Shown piece by piece: positions 25,450-34,458 of a stretch of 64,000 nucleotides of DNA. The notes beneath the pieces are model-generated. The model was not told the origin of the DNA, ran no database searches, and worked only from the letters and a program-made list of their open reading frames with translations. Location: NCBI GenBank assembly GCA_002389675.1, contig DGQF01000011.1, forward strand, positions 1 to 64,000. The letters run 5' to 3'. Each line of letters starts with the position of its first letter. Positions within the stretch are counted from its first letter, which is position 1. Origin of the DNA: Gammaproteobacteria bacterium UBA4421 (GTDB lineage: Bacteria; Pseudomonadota; Gammaproteobacteria; Pseudomonadales; Azotimanducaceae). The position numbers and the translations under genes are program-made.

Positions 25450-26241
25450 TTACCTTGTGAGCTCAAATTTATCCGCATCCTGCCAAACGGGGAACGAATC
25501 ACGTAGATTTTTCAGCTGTGTCTGGCTGATTTTATGCTGCAACAACCCAGCTGATTCAACCTGATCGGTCATCCGCTGCCCTTCGGGTGAATAAACGGCA
25601 CTACCCCCCGAATACGACACCCCGTTTCCATCCACCCCGACAATATTCACCGCTGCGACATAAACCTGATTTTCGATGGCGCGAGCCCTCAACAATACAT
25701 CCCAAGCCTGCCGGCGGGCGGCCGGCCAATTCGCAACACAAATCAATACATCATAATCACCCCGGTTTCGACACCAAACCGGAAAACGCAGGTCATAACA
25801 CACCATCGGGCAAACACGCCAACCATCCACAGACATCACCACACGCTGTTCGCCTGCGACGTAATGCTGGTGCTCCCCCGCCATGCGAAAAAGATGGCGC
25901 TTATCGTAGACCATCATTGCGCCGTCGGGGCTGGCACAGATAAATCGATTAAATACGCACCCCTGCACATCTACGGCCAAACTGCCGCAAACATATTTGT
26001 TGCGCTGGACAGCTTGTTCAGTCAGCCATTGGACCGTGGGACCCGACATCGGTTCCGCAGCATCGCTGACAGCCATACTAAACCCTGAATTAAACATTTC
26101 AGGCAGTAGCACCAAACGCGAGCTTTCCGGAACCTGATCCAGCCAACGACTAAACATTTCGCGATTTGCCCGCGCGTCATGCCAGACTGTCGAAGTCTGT
26201 ATCAGAGTGATGTGCAAATCATGAGCTCTCACAACTGACAC
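25450..26241 (-). CDS. omega-amidase of the nitrilase superfamily (YafV-like)
   Basis: 263 residues. The triad of carbon-nitrogen hydrolases is seen: Glu in LLPEMFNSGF, Lys in YDKRHLF, Cys in PMVCYDLRFPVWCRN. DKRHLFRMAGEHQHY and CYDLRFP are typical of YafV/omega-amidase, which deamidates 2-oxosuccinamate and alpha-ketoglutaramate made by glutamine transaminases in methionine salvage. Start GTG 26241 with GGGGGA upstream. It overlaps the end of a decayed methionine aminotransferase gene, the usual partner of this enzyme, so it has lost that partner here. Confidence 0.88.
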   Translation of the reverse strand: MSVVRAHDLHITLIQTSTVWHDARANREMFSRWLDQVPESSRLVLLPEMFNSGFSMAVSDAAEPMSGPTVQWLTEQAVQRNKYVCGSLAVDVQGCVFNRFICASPDGAMMVYDKRHLFRMAGEHQHYVAGEQRVVMSVDGWRVCPMVCYDLRFPVWCRNRGDYDVLICVANWPAARRQAWDVLLRARAIENQVYVAAVNIVGVDGNGVSYSGGSAVYSPEGQRMTDQVESAGLLQHKISQTQLKNLRDSFPVWQDADKFELTR

Positions 26242-26564
26242 AAAATGTCCCCCGCTACCTTCAACATTGCATTGTCTTTAACAAAACAGAAGCGCAAATA
26301 AGTTTGCCCGCACTGGGTTGGGTCTTGATAAAACACAGATATCGGAATCGCCGCATTACCCATATCCTCCGTCTAGCGGCGCACAAGGTCAACATTGTAT
26401 TGTTGCGTTATGGCGAAATAATTCAACAGCTGGAGATAGGTGCCTGAGGTTGGGACAAAAGAGAATAGAGCGTTCAACAACCCACAAAAATAGTCCCATT
26501 TAGCCTGGTAAAATTCCCCAAGCCCCAAATGGTGCTCCGGGTGCGCAGTCAAAAAATCAGCCAA
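26229..26564 (-). pseudogene. remnant of methionine aminotransferase (YbdL-like), 5'-truncated with a nonsense codon
   Basis: One reading frame on the minus strand encodes the C-terminal third of a class I aminotransferase. HPEHHLGLGEFYQAKWDYF and VPTSGTYLQLLNYFAI occur before an in-frame TAG at 26373-26375, and NAAIPISVFYQDP and YLRFCFVKDNAML after it, ending at TGA 26229. These line up with E. coli YbdL (its HPEHYLALPDFY, GVAAIPLSVF and RLCFAK blocks) without gaps around the TAG, which replaces a Leu codon. Upstream of about 26570 the match stops, and the PLP lysine region and N-terminus are missing. The 3' end overlaps the omega-amidase start by 13 bases, as in an intact operon. Confidence 0.85.
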
Positions 26565-26587
26565 CCCGCATCTATCATCACCGGAAG

Positions 26588-26617
26588 ATTAAATATCAAA
26601 AAATTTTGATATTTAAT
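26588..26617. promoter_or_regulatory. 30-bp palindrome, candidate operator for the ArsR-methyltransferase regulator
   Basis: ATTAAATATCAAAA (26588-26601) and TTTTGATATTTAAT (26604-26617) are perfect inverted arms around two A residues, 35 bases before the regulator start. ArsR proteins bind AT-rich dyads next to their own promoters, so autoregulation of the sahR-ahcY unit is likely. The symmetry is far above what is needed for chance pairing in such a short region. The link to this protein is inferred from position. Confidence 0.7.
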
Positions 26618-26652
26618 TGCTAATCTGATCGGCGCTGATAGGATACGCCGCT

Positions 26653-27762
26653 TTGCTTAGACCCAATCGTCACGTCATGCTGCCAACCGCGCAAATTAAC
26701 TCAGCATCAAGCCCAGATCCCAGCGCCGCGGATCTAGAAGACATCGTGGCAATCACCAAAGCTGTCGGCGATCCACTGCGCACCAACCTACTCAAAATTC
26801 TCGCCCAGGATTCATTCGCGGTACTTGAGTTAGTGGACATTTTCGGCATCGCCCAACCAGCGATGAGCCATCATCTAAAGAAACTCGCCGCGGCAGGCCT
26901 TGTTAGCAAACGCCGCGAGGGCACTCACATTTTTTACCAACGCACGAGCCCACACGCCCAAGGAAAACCAGAAACCACCCAACTACTGTCCGCCCTCTTC
27001 CGGGCCATTGACCATAGCAACCCAGACGCTTCAGTAGTTCAGTCCATTGGCGACATTCACCGCGCACGAATCGCAAGATCACAACATTTTTTTGCACACC
27101 ACGCTGATGCTCTGGACCATCAAGGCAAACTGATTTGCGAACCCACCGTCTACATCGACCACGTCATTGAAATTGTCACTACCTATCCAAACCAAAGGCG
27201 CCCATTTAACAGCGCGTTGGAAGTGGGTCCGGGCGGCGGCAAGTTACTTCAGGCGCTGGCACCTCTGTTCCAAAACGTTACCGGCGTGGACAACTCTGAA
27301 GAAGTCCTTGTGCTCACGCGGCAAGCGGTCACAGCGCTGCCCAATGTGCAGCTCTTGCGTGCGGATTTTATCGATCTGGCACCAAACGATGCCGTTGATC
27401 TCATTGTAGCGGGGATGGTCATCCATCATTTATCGTCCCCGATTAGTTTCTTTAAACAAGCCGCGCGCCTGCTCAGTGAGCACGGGCTACTTATTGTCGC
27501 GGAACTCTGTGACCACGACCAGAACTGGGTAAGAGAGAGCTGCGGCGACCTCTGGCTCGGTTTTAGCCCTGATCAGTTATCCCATTGGGCAACCCAAGCC
27601 GGGTTCAAATTAGAGCATCGCCAATTCTTGGCGCAGCGCAATGGTTTTCGAATTCAAGTCTGTGCTTTCGCGCTGAACCGCCATAAAAAACACCTCCTCC
27701 AATCAACCAACCCTGTTGCGTCTCCAAGCACTCCCAGAGACACATTAACCCGTCCGAACTAA
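26653..27762 (+). CDS. ArsR-family regulator fused to a SAM-dependent methyltransferase domain (SahR-like)
   Basis: 369 residues from TTG 26653 (AGGA nine bases upstream; ATG 26677 is possible). Residues 29-98 form an ArsR winged helix (DPLRTNLLKIL, IAQPAMSHHLKKLAAAGLV, KRREGTHIFYQ). From about 185 a class I methyltransferase fold follows, with motif I ALEVGPGGGKLLQAL. It lies 9 bases before ahcY. SahR, an ArsR-family regulator that senses S-adenosylhomocysteine and controls ahcY and methionine-cycle genes, is known in Proteobacteria; here the methyltransferase-like part would be the SAH/SAM sensor. Whether it still methylates anything is unknown. Confidence 0.82.
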   Translation: MLRPNRHVMLPTAQINSASSPDPSAADLEDIVAITKAVGDPLRTNLLKILAQDSFAVLELVDIFGIAQPAMSHHLKKLAAAGLVSKRREGTHIFYQRTSPHAQGKPETTQLLSALFRAIDHSNPDASVVQSIGDIHRARIARSQHFFAHHADALDHQGKLICEPTVYIDHVIEIVTTYPNQRRPFNSALEVGPGGGKLLQALAPLFQNVTGVDNSEEVLVLTRQAVTALPNVQLLRADFIDLAPNDAVDLIVAGMVIHHLSSPISFFKQAARLLSEHGLLIVAELCDHDQNWVRESCGDLWLGFSPDQLSHWATQAGFKLEHRQFLAQRNGFRIQVCAFALNRHKKHLLQSTNPVASPSTPRDTLTRPN

Positions 27763-27771
27763 GGAAATACT

Positions 27772-29133
27772 ATGTCCGATTATAAAGTAGCAGACATTTC
27801 ACTGGCCGAATTTGGCCGCAAAGAAATCAATTTAGCTGAAGCAGAGATGCCCGCTCTGATTTCTTTGCGCAATAACTATCGAGCAGAACAACCGCTTGCA
27901 GGCGCCAAAATTATTGGCTGCATCCACATGACCGTTCAAACTGCCGTTCTAATTGAAACCCTAACGGCGCTAGGCGCCGAGGTACGCTGGTCATCTTGCA
28001 ACATTTTCTCTACACAAGATCACGCCGCGGCGGCAATGGCTGCCAGCGAAGTACCCGTTTTTGCATGGAAAGGCGAGACCGACGAAGAATATGAGTGGTG
28101 CATCCATCAAACCATCCTAAAAGACGGCAAGCCGTGGGATGCAAATTTATTATTAGATGACGGCGGTGATCTGACCCAAATTATTCATGACGAATATCCT
28201 AGCATGCTAGACCACATCCACGGCATTAGCGAAGAAACCACCACAGGTGTTCATCGTTTGCTTGAGATGGTGCGCGATGCCACCCTCAAAGTACCCGCGA
28301 TCAACGTTAATGATGCCGTCACCAAGTCAAAAAACGATAACCGCTACGGTTGCCGTCACAGCCTCAACGATGCCATCAAACGCGGCACCGACATGCTCAT
28401 GGCGGGTAAGCGAGCGTTGGTTATCGGTTACGGCGATGTCGGCAAGGGATCTGCTCAGTCACTGAGACAGGAAGGCATGATCGTGCGCATCACAGAGGTT
28501 GATCCTATTTGCGCGATGCAAGCCTGCATGGATGGCTACGAGGTTGTTTCCGCCTATAAAAATGGCATCAACACCGGCAATGCAGACGACATAGACTTGC
28601 GCCTGCTTCAGGATACCGACGTGATCGTAACCTGCACGGGTAACGCCAACGTATGCGATGCGGCTATGCTGCAAACCGTTAAGTCGGGCGCGGTTGTTTG
28701 TAACATCGGTCACTTTGACAACGAAATCGATACCGCTTTCATGCGCGAAAATTGGCGCTGGGACAAGGTTAAGGATCAAGTCCATCAAATTTTCCGTTCA
28801 GAGGACAACAGCAATTATCTGATCCTGCTGTCCGAGGGCAGATTGGTTAATCTCGGCAACGCCATGGGGCATCCATCACGTATCATGGACGGCTCCTTCG
28901 CTAACCAGGTATTGGCTCAAATGCATCTCTTTGAACAAGCCTGGGCCGACCAAGACGAAAATCAGCGCGCCCCGGTGAGTGTTGAAGTTTTACCCAAAAA
29001 GTTGGACGAAGAGGTGGCGCAGCTCATGGTGGAAGGATTCGGCGGCGTGATCACTCAACTGACGCCCACGCAAGCTGACTATATTGGGGTAACCCAAGTG
29101 GGTCCATTTAAGCCGGAAACCTACAAATACTGA
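27772..29133 (+). CDS. ahcY: adenosylhomocysteinase
   Basis: 453 residues. It hydrolyses S-adenosylhomocysteine to adenosine and homocysteine with bound NAD. Family blocks: [67 protein letters not shown], the NAD loop [21 protein letters not shown] and the C-terminal PFKPETYKY with the conserved Lys-Tyr. All expected catalytic residues are present. AAGGAAAT precedes the ATG. It follows the SahR-like regulator by 9 bases and is followed by a perfect hairpin. The usual partner metF is not next to it. Confidence 0.97.
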   Translation: MSDYKVADISLAEFGRKEINLAEAEMPALISLRNNYRAEQPLAGAKIIGCIHMTVQTAVLIETLTALGAEVRWSSCNIFSTQDHAAAAMAASEVPVFAWKGETDEEYEWCIHQTILKDGKPWDANLLLDDGGDLTQIIHDEYPSMLDHIHGISEETTTGVHRLLEMVRDATLKVPAINVNDAVTKSKNDNRYGCRHSLNDAIKRGTDMLMAGKRALVIGYGDVGKGSAQSLRQEGMIVRITEVDPICAMQACMDGYEVVSAYKNGINTGNADDIDLRLLQDTDVIVTCTGNANVCDAAMLQTVKSGAVVCNIGHFDNEIDTAFMRENWRWDKVKDQVHQIFRSEDNSNYLILLSEGRLVNLGNAMGHPSRIMDGSFANQVLAQMHLFEQAWADQDENQRAPVSVEVLPKKLDEEVAQLMVEGFGGVITQLTPTQADYIGVTQVGPFKPETYKY

Positions 29134-29164
29134 TCATCTGGCACGGCTGATCGTCGTAATTTCA

Positions 29165-29197
29165 GTTTTGGCAACCTCAGATTAGGGTTGCCAAAAC
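29165..29197. terminator. 12-bp perfect hairpin after ahcY
   Basis: GTTTTGGCAACC (29165-29176) pairs exactly with GGTTGCCAAAAC (29186-29197) around a 9-base loop, 31 bases after the ahcY stop. No T-run follows on the plus strand. It probably marks the end of the sahR-ahcY transcript by Rho-dependent or processing-based means. Confidence 0.55.
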
Positions 29198-29277
29198 TTC
29201 AAGACATCACGACGGGCTTTACAGCGACCGCATGACTGCCTATCTTGCGCCTCCGCAACACAATCCCAACAGATCAT

Positions 29278-30135
29278 ATGGCTTCTTTGCAAAAACTCAT
29301 CGACCTGCTCGATCTTGAAGAAATCGAACAAAACCACTATCTCGCGACCAGCCCGAACGAAGGCTGGCAGCGTGTGTATGGTGGACAAGTCATTGGACAG
29401 GCACTGGTCGCCGCGTCTCGGACCATCGATGAAACACGTCAGGCCCACAGTCTGCATGGTTACTTTTTACGCCCCGGCGATACCGAGGTACCCATACTGT
29501 ACAAAGTCGATCGCATCCGCGACGGCCAAAGTTTCTCAACACGAAGCGTTGTGGCTATCCAAAAAGGCAAGCCGATCTTCACGCTGTCCATTTCCTTTCA
29601 AATTGACGAGCAGGGACCTGCTCACCAGCTCGAAATGCCACAAGTGCCGCCGCCAGAGCATTTTATCGACGATGATATCCTTCACGCTCAACAAGCGGAA
29701 AATTGGCCAGAGGAATATCAGACAGCTTTTAACGGCGTTTCTGCAATTCAAGTCAGACAAATTGATCCTTTAGATTTGCTCAACCCCAAAGCCAGTGCGC
29801 CCAACCAAATGTGTTGGATGAAAACTCGCGAGTCACTCCCTGATGGTTTGCGTCTGCATCAGTGTGTTTTGGCATACTTATCCGATTGGTCACTCCTAGA
29901 CACGGCCACTCGCCCACATGCGATCAGTTTTTTACAGGACAATGTGCAGATGGCGAGCCTGGATCACGCCATGTGGTTTCACCGCCCCTTTCGCGCTGAC
30001 GAATGGCTGCTCTATGTCCAAGACAGCCCATTTGGCGGCGGTGCCAGAGGCTATAACAGAGGTCTGATCTTCGATCGATCCGGGACGCTGGTCGCATCTG
30101 CGACACAGGAAGGACTGCTACGCCTGCACAAATGA
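29278..30135 (+). CDS. tesB: acyl-CoA thioesterase II
   Basis: 285 residues from ATG 29278, matching E. coli TesB (286). An in-frame upstream start at 29245 adds residues unlike the family. Double hotdog: LIDLLDLEEIEQNHYLA, VYGGQVIGQALVAASRTI and HSLHGYFLRPGD in the first half; ISFLQDNVQMASLDHAMWFH and GGGARGYNRGLIFDRSGTLV in the second. The catalytic Asp is expected in the LDHAMWF segment, with Thr/Gln partners downstream. It releases fatty acids from acyl-CoA. No clear ribosome site. Downstream is a nested inverted repeat. Confidence 0.95.
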   Translation: MASLQKLIDLLDLEEIEQNHYLATSPNEGWQRVYGGQVIGQALVAASRTIDETRQAHSLHGYFLRPGDTEVPILYKVDRIRDGQSFSTRSVVAIQKGKPIFTLSISFQIDEQGPAHQLEMPQVPPPEHFIDDDILHAQQAENWPEEYQTAFNGVSAIQVRQIDPLDLLNPKASAPNQMCWMKTRESLPDGLRLHQCVLAYLSDWSLLDTATRPHAISFLQDNVQMASLDHAMWFHRPFRADEWLLYVQDSPFGGGARGYNRGLIFDRSGTLVASATQEGLLRLHK

Positions 30136-30167
30136 GCAAAAAAAGGTCTTCTGAGACCGTCGCTCAT
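30132..30167. repeat. nested inverted repeat after tesB
   Basis: Outer arms ATGAGC (30132-30137) and GCTCAT (30162-30167) enclose GGTCT-TCTG-AGACC (30145-30158) at the tesB stop. On the minus strand the inner stem is followed by seven T. No minus-strand gene ends here, so it is probably just a 3'-end structure of tesB. Confidence 0.35.
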
Positions 30168-30277
30168 GCATCGTCTGTATACATACCCGCCAGCCACTGG
30201 AATAATAACTCGTTTTGCGTGCAGCGATACTTCAATGCTTCGCCGTTACGCCTTGCCACCTTGAAGGACAGTAGTTA

Positions 30278-31216
30278 ATGGCCGATATTGAAAGCATTGC
30301 GCAATCTGTAGATTCACTTAAAAAACACTTCGAAAGTCACCGCTACATCTGCAGCACCCAAATCGCCACGGCAGTCTATCTCGCCTACCACCTCAAGAAA
30401 CCAATCTTGATTGAAGGCCCCCCCGGTGTCGGTAAAACAGAACTTGCGAAAACAACCTCTGAGATGCTCTCGCTGCCGATGATCAGGCTGCAGTGTTATG
30501 AGGGCCTAGATGAGTCCAAAGCGATCTACGAATGGAAGTACGGCAAGCAATTACTCTACACGCAGGTGCTCAAAGAGGCACTCGATGAAGTCCTCGACGG
30601 CGCTAAGGGCTTCACCGAATCGGTCAAGCGTCTGCACGAATTCGGAGATATCTTTTTCTCCGAAGAATTTCTCGAACCACGCCCACTACTCAAAGCATTA
30701 AGAGAAGAAGACGGCTGCGTCTTGCTCATTGATGAAATTGACAAATCTGACCATGAATTTGAATCTCTGTTACTGGAGATTCTCTCAGACTATCAAATTT
30801 CGGTCCCTGAGATTGGCACGGTCAAAGCCGCCAAAGAACCACCAATGGTATTCCTCACCTCAAACAACACCCGTGAGATATCCGACGCTCTCAAACGCCG
30901 CTGCCTACACCTCTACATTCCTTTTCCAGACGTTGAATTAGAACAAAAAATCATCCAAGCCCGCGTGCCTGAGGTCAGCGCCTCGTTGCGCCATCAATTG
31001 GTGTCGTTTATCCAAGAACTACGCGGCCTAGACCTCAAGAAAGTCCCGGCAATCTCAGAGACCATCGATTGGGCTCGGACCTTACTGTTACTGCATGCAG
31101 ATGCTTTGGATCCAGAACTGGTCCGCAGCACCCTGAATGTTATTTTGAAATTTCAAGAGGACATCGAAAACGTAGAATCAGAGTTACACTCAATTACTGC
31201 AAAGATTCGTAAGTAA
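30278..31216 (+). CDS. MoxR-family AAA+ ATPase
   Basis: 312 residues. Walker A GPPGVGKTEL near 48-56; Walker B VLLIDEIDKSD; sensor-1 FLTSNNTREISDALKRRC, which also supplies the arginine finger. The closest group is the MoxR/CoxD-type ATPases that work with a von Willebrand A protein to insert metal or remodel a protein complex. The VWA partner follows after 6 bases. No dehydrogenase or carbon monoxide dehydrogenase genes are nearby, so the target is unknown. ATG at 30278. The 142 bases upstream contain the tesB repeat and otherwise nothing notable. Confidence 0.88.
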   Translation: MADIESIAQSVDSLKKHFESHRYICSTQIATAVYLAYHLKKPILIEGPPGVGKTELAKTTSEMLSLPMIRLQCYEGLDESKAIYEWKYGKQLLYTQVLKEALDEVLDGAKGFTESVKRLHEFGDIFFSEEFLEPRPLLKALREEDGCVLLIDEIDKSDHEFESLLLEILSDYQISVPEIGTVKAAKEPPMVFLTSNNTREISDALKRRCLHLYIPFPDVELEQKIIQARVPEVSASLRHQLVSFIQELRGLDLKKVPAISETIDWARTLLLLHADALDPELVRSTLNVILKFQEDIENVESELHSITAKIRK

Positions 31217-31222
31217 CTCGCT

Positions 31223-32719
31223 ATGGATCGCACGCTGTCTAATTTTATTCGATCATTGCGTATGGCCGACGTTAGAGTTTCGACAGCTGAAACACTAGAT
31301 GCCGTGGAAGCAGTCGAACTGGTTGGCTACAAAGACCGCAAGTTTTTGAAAGAATCGCTGGCACTTGTTTTGCCGAAAACAGCAGATGAAAAGGAAGCCT
31401 TTAACGCCTGCTTTGAAGATTTTTTCAAGTTTGAAGACGTCAGCGGCGAACAAAAAAGCGGCCAGGACAACGATCATCCGGATGACCCGCAAGACGAGCA
31501 AACCGGTGAAGGCGGCGAAGGCGGCAGCAGCGACCGCCAAGCCGATGAACCTGCCCGCGACTCTAAGAAGAAAAAAAGCAAAGCCAAAAAACCGAACAAC
31601 AATCTCTACCAGGAAGAAACGGAAGCTGACCTCGGCCCTGGCCCAATGGGTGAACCTTCATCTGAATTGGCGCAGCTGCTCATGGCCAATTCAAAAGTTG
31701 AGTTATCCATGGCAATGGCCAAAGCCGGTGAAGCCACAGACGTTCGTGAGATTCAGATATTTACCCAAAAAGGACTTTATGCGCGCCGCATAATGGACCA
31801 GATGGGGCTTGCAGATCTTAATCAGGAAATCAGTGAGTTGCGCGAGCAAACTGCCATTACAGAGCGCCGCCTGGGCCAAGAGCTTAAAAGACGCAGAGAC
31901 TGGCTACGCGAACAGGTGCGCGACTATGTGGAACGTCAATTTTTGCTCAACGCAGATGTCACCGGGCGAAAACTGCGCGAAGAATTATTACGCAAAGTAA
32001 AGCTGTCGAACGTCGAACACCGAAATTTTCGACTGATCCAAGAAATTGTCTACAAAATGGCAAAAAAGTTAACCACGCTGCATTCGCGACGCAAAAAAGT
32101 GTTCAAACGCGGACAACTCAACGTACCACGCACTCTGCGCCGCAACATGTCTTACGACGGCGCGATTTTTGACCTGCACTGGAAGTCGGTGAAGATCGAC
32201 CGTCCCAAAGTATTTGCGATTTGTGACGTCTCTGGATCAGTGGCCAGCTACGCACGCTTTATGCTGATGTTTTTATACAGCCTCGACGAGGTGATGCCAA
32301 AAGTACGCAGCTTTGCCTTTTCCTCAGACCTGGCGGAGGTGACCGATTTATTCAACCGCAATAAAATCGAAGACGCGATTGCTAAAGTGCTGCGAGACTA
32401 TAGCGGCGGCTCTACGGATTATGGGCAGGCGCTAGTCGACTTCCGCAAGCACTGCATGGAGGATGTGGACAATCGCACCACCATTATTATGTTAGGGGAC
32501 GCTCGCAACAACTACGGCGAAACACACGCGGAAATTCTGAAAGAGATGTATGATCGCAGCAAGCGGATCATTTGGCTAAACCCTGAATCCCGGCTGTCAT
32601 GGAATACCGGCGATTCGGAAATGCGCAAATATTCGGCTTACTCACATCAGGTCGAGGAATGCAATTCACTCATGCATCTGGAGCGCGTCGTCGGAAATTT
32701 ATTGCGTCAAATTAACTGA
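31223..32719 (+). CDS. VWA-domain (CoxE-like) protein, partner of the MoxR ATPase
   Basis: 498 residues. N-terminal helical part, then an acidic, low-complexity linker (about residues 75-140, rich in Asp, Glu, Gly, Lys), then helices, and a C-terminal VWA domain with the MIDAS motif DVSGSVASYARF, followed by GGSTDYGQAL (the Thr/Ser ligand) and GDARNNYGE. This fits the CoxE-like/VWA family that pairs with MoxR ATPases to mature metalloenzymes. No signal peptide, so cytosolic. Spacing of 6 bases to the ATPase indicates one operon. Target not identifiable here. Confidence 0.85.
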   Translation: MDRTLSNFIRSLRMADVRVSTAETLDAVEAVELVGYKDRKFLKESLALVLPKTADEKEAFNACFEDFFKFEDVSGEQKSGQDNDHPDDPQDEQTGEGGEGGSSDRQADEPARDSKKKKSKAKKPNNNLYQEETEADLGPGPMGEPSSELAQLLMANSKVELSMAMAKAGEATDVREIQIFTQKGLYARRIMDQMGLADLNQEISELREQTAITERRLGQELKRRRDWLREQVRDYVERQFLLNADVTGRKLREELLRKVKLSNVEHRNFRLIQEIVYKMAKKLTTLHSRRKKVFKRGQLNVPRTLRRNMSYDGAIFDLHWKSVKIDRPKVFAICDVSGSVASYARFMLMFLYSLDEVMPKVRSFAFSSDLAEVTDLFNRNKIEDAIAKVLRDYSGGSTDYGQALVDFRKHCMEDVDNRTTIIMLGDARNNYGETHAEILKEMYDRSKRIIWLNPESRLSWNTGDSEMRKYSAYSHQVEECNSLMHLERVVGNLLRQIN

Positions 32720-32743
32720 TCCTCAGCGGCTCTCATAAATCTT

Positions 32744-34453
32744 ATGAACAATCGCCATCCCAGAAACGAAAATGAACCCTCGTTTACGCAATCCGCCGCT
32801 CGCCAACTACTCATGCTTGCGGCAGGCGCAGTGGTCGCCTTGGTGGCCTTGATGTGGCTGCTTCAGGCGCTGGCCAGTCTGGTCGGCTCAAGCACCACTG
32901 CGGCTAATGCCGTCGACGTGCAAAACAATAGCATCACCATAGCCATCTCTACAGAACCACCGCAACTGAACTCAACGCTCGCCACTGATGCTAGCTCAGG
33001 CATGATTCTAGGCCATGTTATGGAAGGCTTACTGCGCATGAGTATGGACGATCAACTCGAGCCGGGCATCGCCGAGCGTTGGGAGGTCACCGAAACTCAG
33101 GCAAAATTCTGGCTGCGCGATAATGCTAAATGGAGCGACGGCGTAGCCGTGACAGCACACGATTTCATTTTCGCGTGGAAGACCGCCCTCAAACCAGAAA
33201 CCGCCTCTGAATACGCCTTTCTTTTATACCCCATTAAAAACGCAAGGGCGGTCAACGAAGGGACAATTGGACTTGATCAATTAGGCGTTTACGCGCCCGA
33301 TGATCTAACCCTGATTATCGATTTAGAAAGACCGGTGGCTTTCTTCGACAAAATGGTTACCTTCCAAACCTACTTCCCTTTGAGGGAAGATTTTTATCTA
33401 CAAACTGCAGGACGCTATGGGGCTGACGCGCAGGAAATGCTCTACACAGGGCCATTTGTCATTACCAGTTGGGTGCATGGCGCCAGCCTACTGCTGGAAC
33501 GCAATCCCTATTACTGGGACCAAGCGCAAATCAACCTGAGCACCATCAACGTCGGTTATATCACCGCCGATGCCACCGCTCGTCTCAATTTTTTCAAAGA
33601 CCAGCGGATCGCGGAAACCGTACTGTTGGCCGAGAATCTACAGGAGGCGTTAAAACAACGCTGGCATATTCGTCGAGAACAAGACGGCACCTTATTTTTT
33701 TTAGAGTTCAACCACCGCCCATCGCGCAGCACCCGCAATTATCATTTGAGACGCGCGATACAACTGGTTGTCGACATGGAAGAGCTGGTTTATAAGGTGA
33801 CCAAATTACCAGGTTATGTCCCGGGGGAATCTTTATTCCCTGCCTGGCTTCCCGGTGTCGAAGGAAAATTTCGCGAGGAGTTCCCCGCTCCAAAATTACA
33901 GCTCAATCACCAACAAGCATTGGAACATCTAGCACTAGCCAAACAAGAACTCGGACTACAAGATATTCCACCCCTTGCCCTCTTAGCAGGCGACTCGGCC
34001 GTTGCAGATATCCAATCCGAGTGGCTGCAAGCCGTGCTTAAGACCAAGCTTGGACTGGAAATCAAAATAGATAAGCAAATTTTCAAGCAAAGACTGGCCA
34101 AAATGACCTCTGGTGACTTTGACATGGTGCTCGCCGGCTGGGGCCCAGACTACGACGACCCGTTAACGTTCGGCGACTTATTTGCCTCATGGAACCTGAA
34201 CAATCGAGGCAGGTATAACAATCCCGATATGGACCAACTAGTCAGCGTTGCCCAAAATTCCGTGGACGCCGCAACGCGTATGCAAGCCTTCAGCGACATT
34301 CAACAACTGGCGTTCGACGATATTGTACTGCTGCCCATGTATGAACGCGGGGTAACCTATGTCATCCACCCCAAACTAAAGAACGTTAAACGCAGGGTGA
34401 TCGGCGCAGACGTCGACTTCACGCGCGCTTATATCGACCCTGAGGGGGTTTGA
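32744..34453 (+). CDS. oppA: oligopeptide ABC transporter, substrate-binding protein (OppA-like)
   Basis: 569 residues of the SBP family 5. Residues about 22-45 form a hydrophobic stretch (QLLMLAAGAVVALVALMWLL) without an obvious signal-peptidase or lipobox site, so it may stay anchored to the inner membrane. The mature part starts SITIAISTEPPQLNSTLATD, with the family signature LEPGIAERWEVTETQAKFWLR and WSDGVAVTAHDFIFAW. It delivers peptides to OppBCDF encoded directly downstream. An uncleaved anchor would be unusual for a Gram-negative OppA. Its stop lies just before the oppB start. Confidence 0.92.
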   Translation: MNNRHPRNENEPSFTQSAARQLLMLAAGAVVALVALMWLLQALASLVGSSTTAANAVDVQNNSITIAISTEPPQLNSTLATDASSGMILGHVMEGLLRMSMDDQLEPGIAERWEVTETQAKFWLRDNAKWSDGVAVTAHDFIFAWKTALKPETASEYAFLLYPIKNARAVNEGTIGLDQLGVYAPDDLTLIIDLERPVAFFDKMVTFQTYFPLREDFYLQTAGRYGADAQEMLYTGPFVITSWVHGASLLLERNPYYWDQAQINLSTINVGYITADATARLNFFKDQRIAETVLLAENLQEALKQRWHIRREQDGTLFFLEFNHRPSRSTRNYHLRRAIQLVVDMEELVYKVTKLPGYVPGESLFPAWLPGVEGKFREEFPAPKLQLNHQQALEHLALAKQELGLQDIPPLALLAGDSAVADIQSEWLQAVLKTKLGLEIKIDKQIFKQRLAKMTSGDFDMVLAGWGPDYDDPLTFGDLFASWNLNNRGRYNNPDMDQLVSVAQNSVDAATRMQAFSDIQQLAFDDIVLLPMYERGVTYVIHPKLKNVKRRVIGADVDFTRAYIDPEGV

Positions 34454-34458
34454 GCGAC

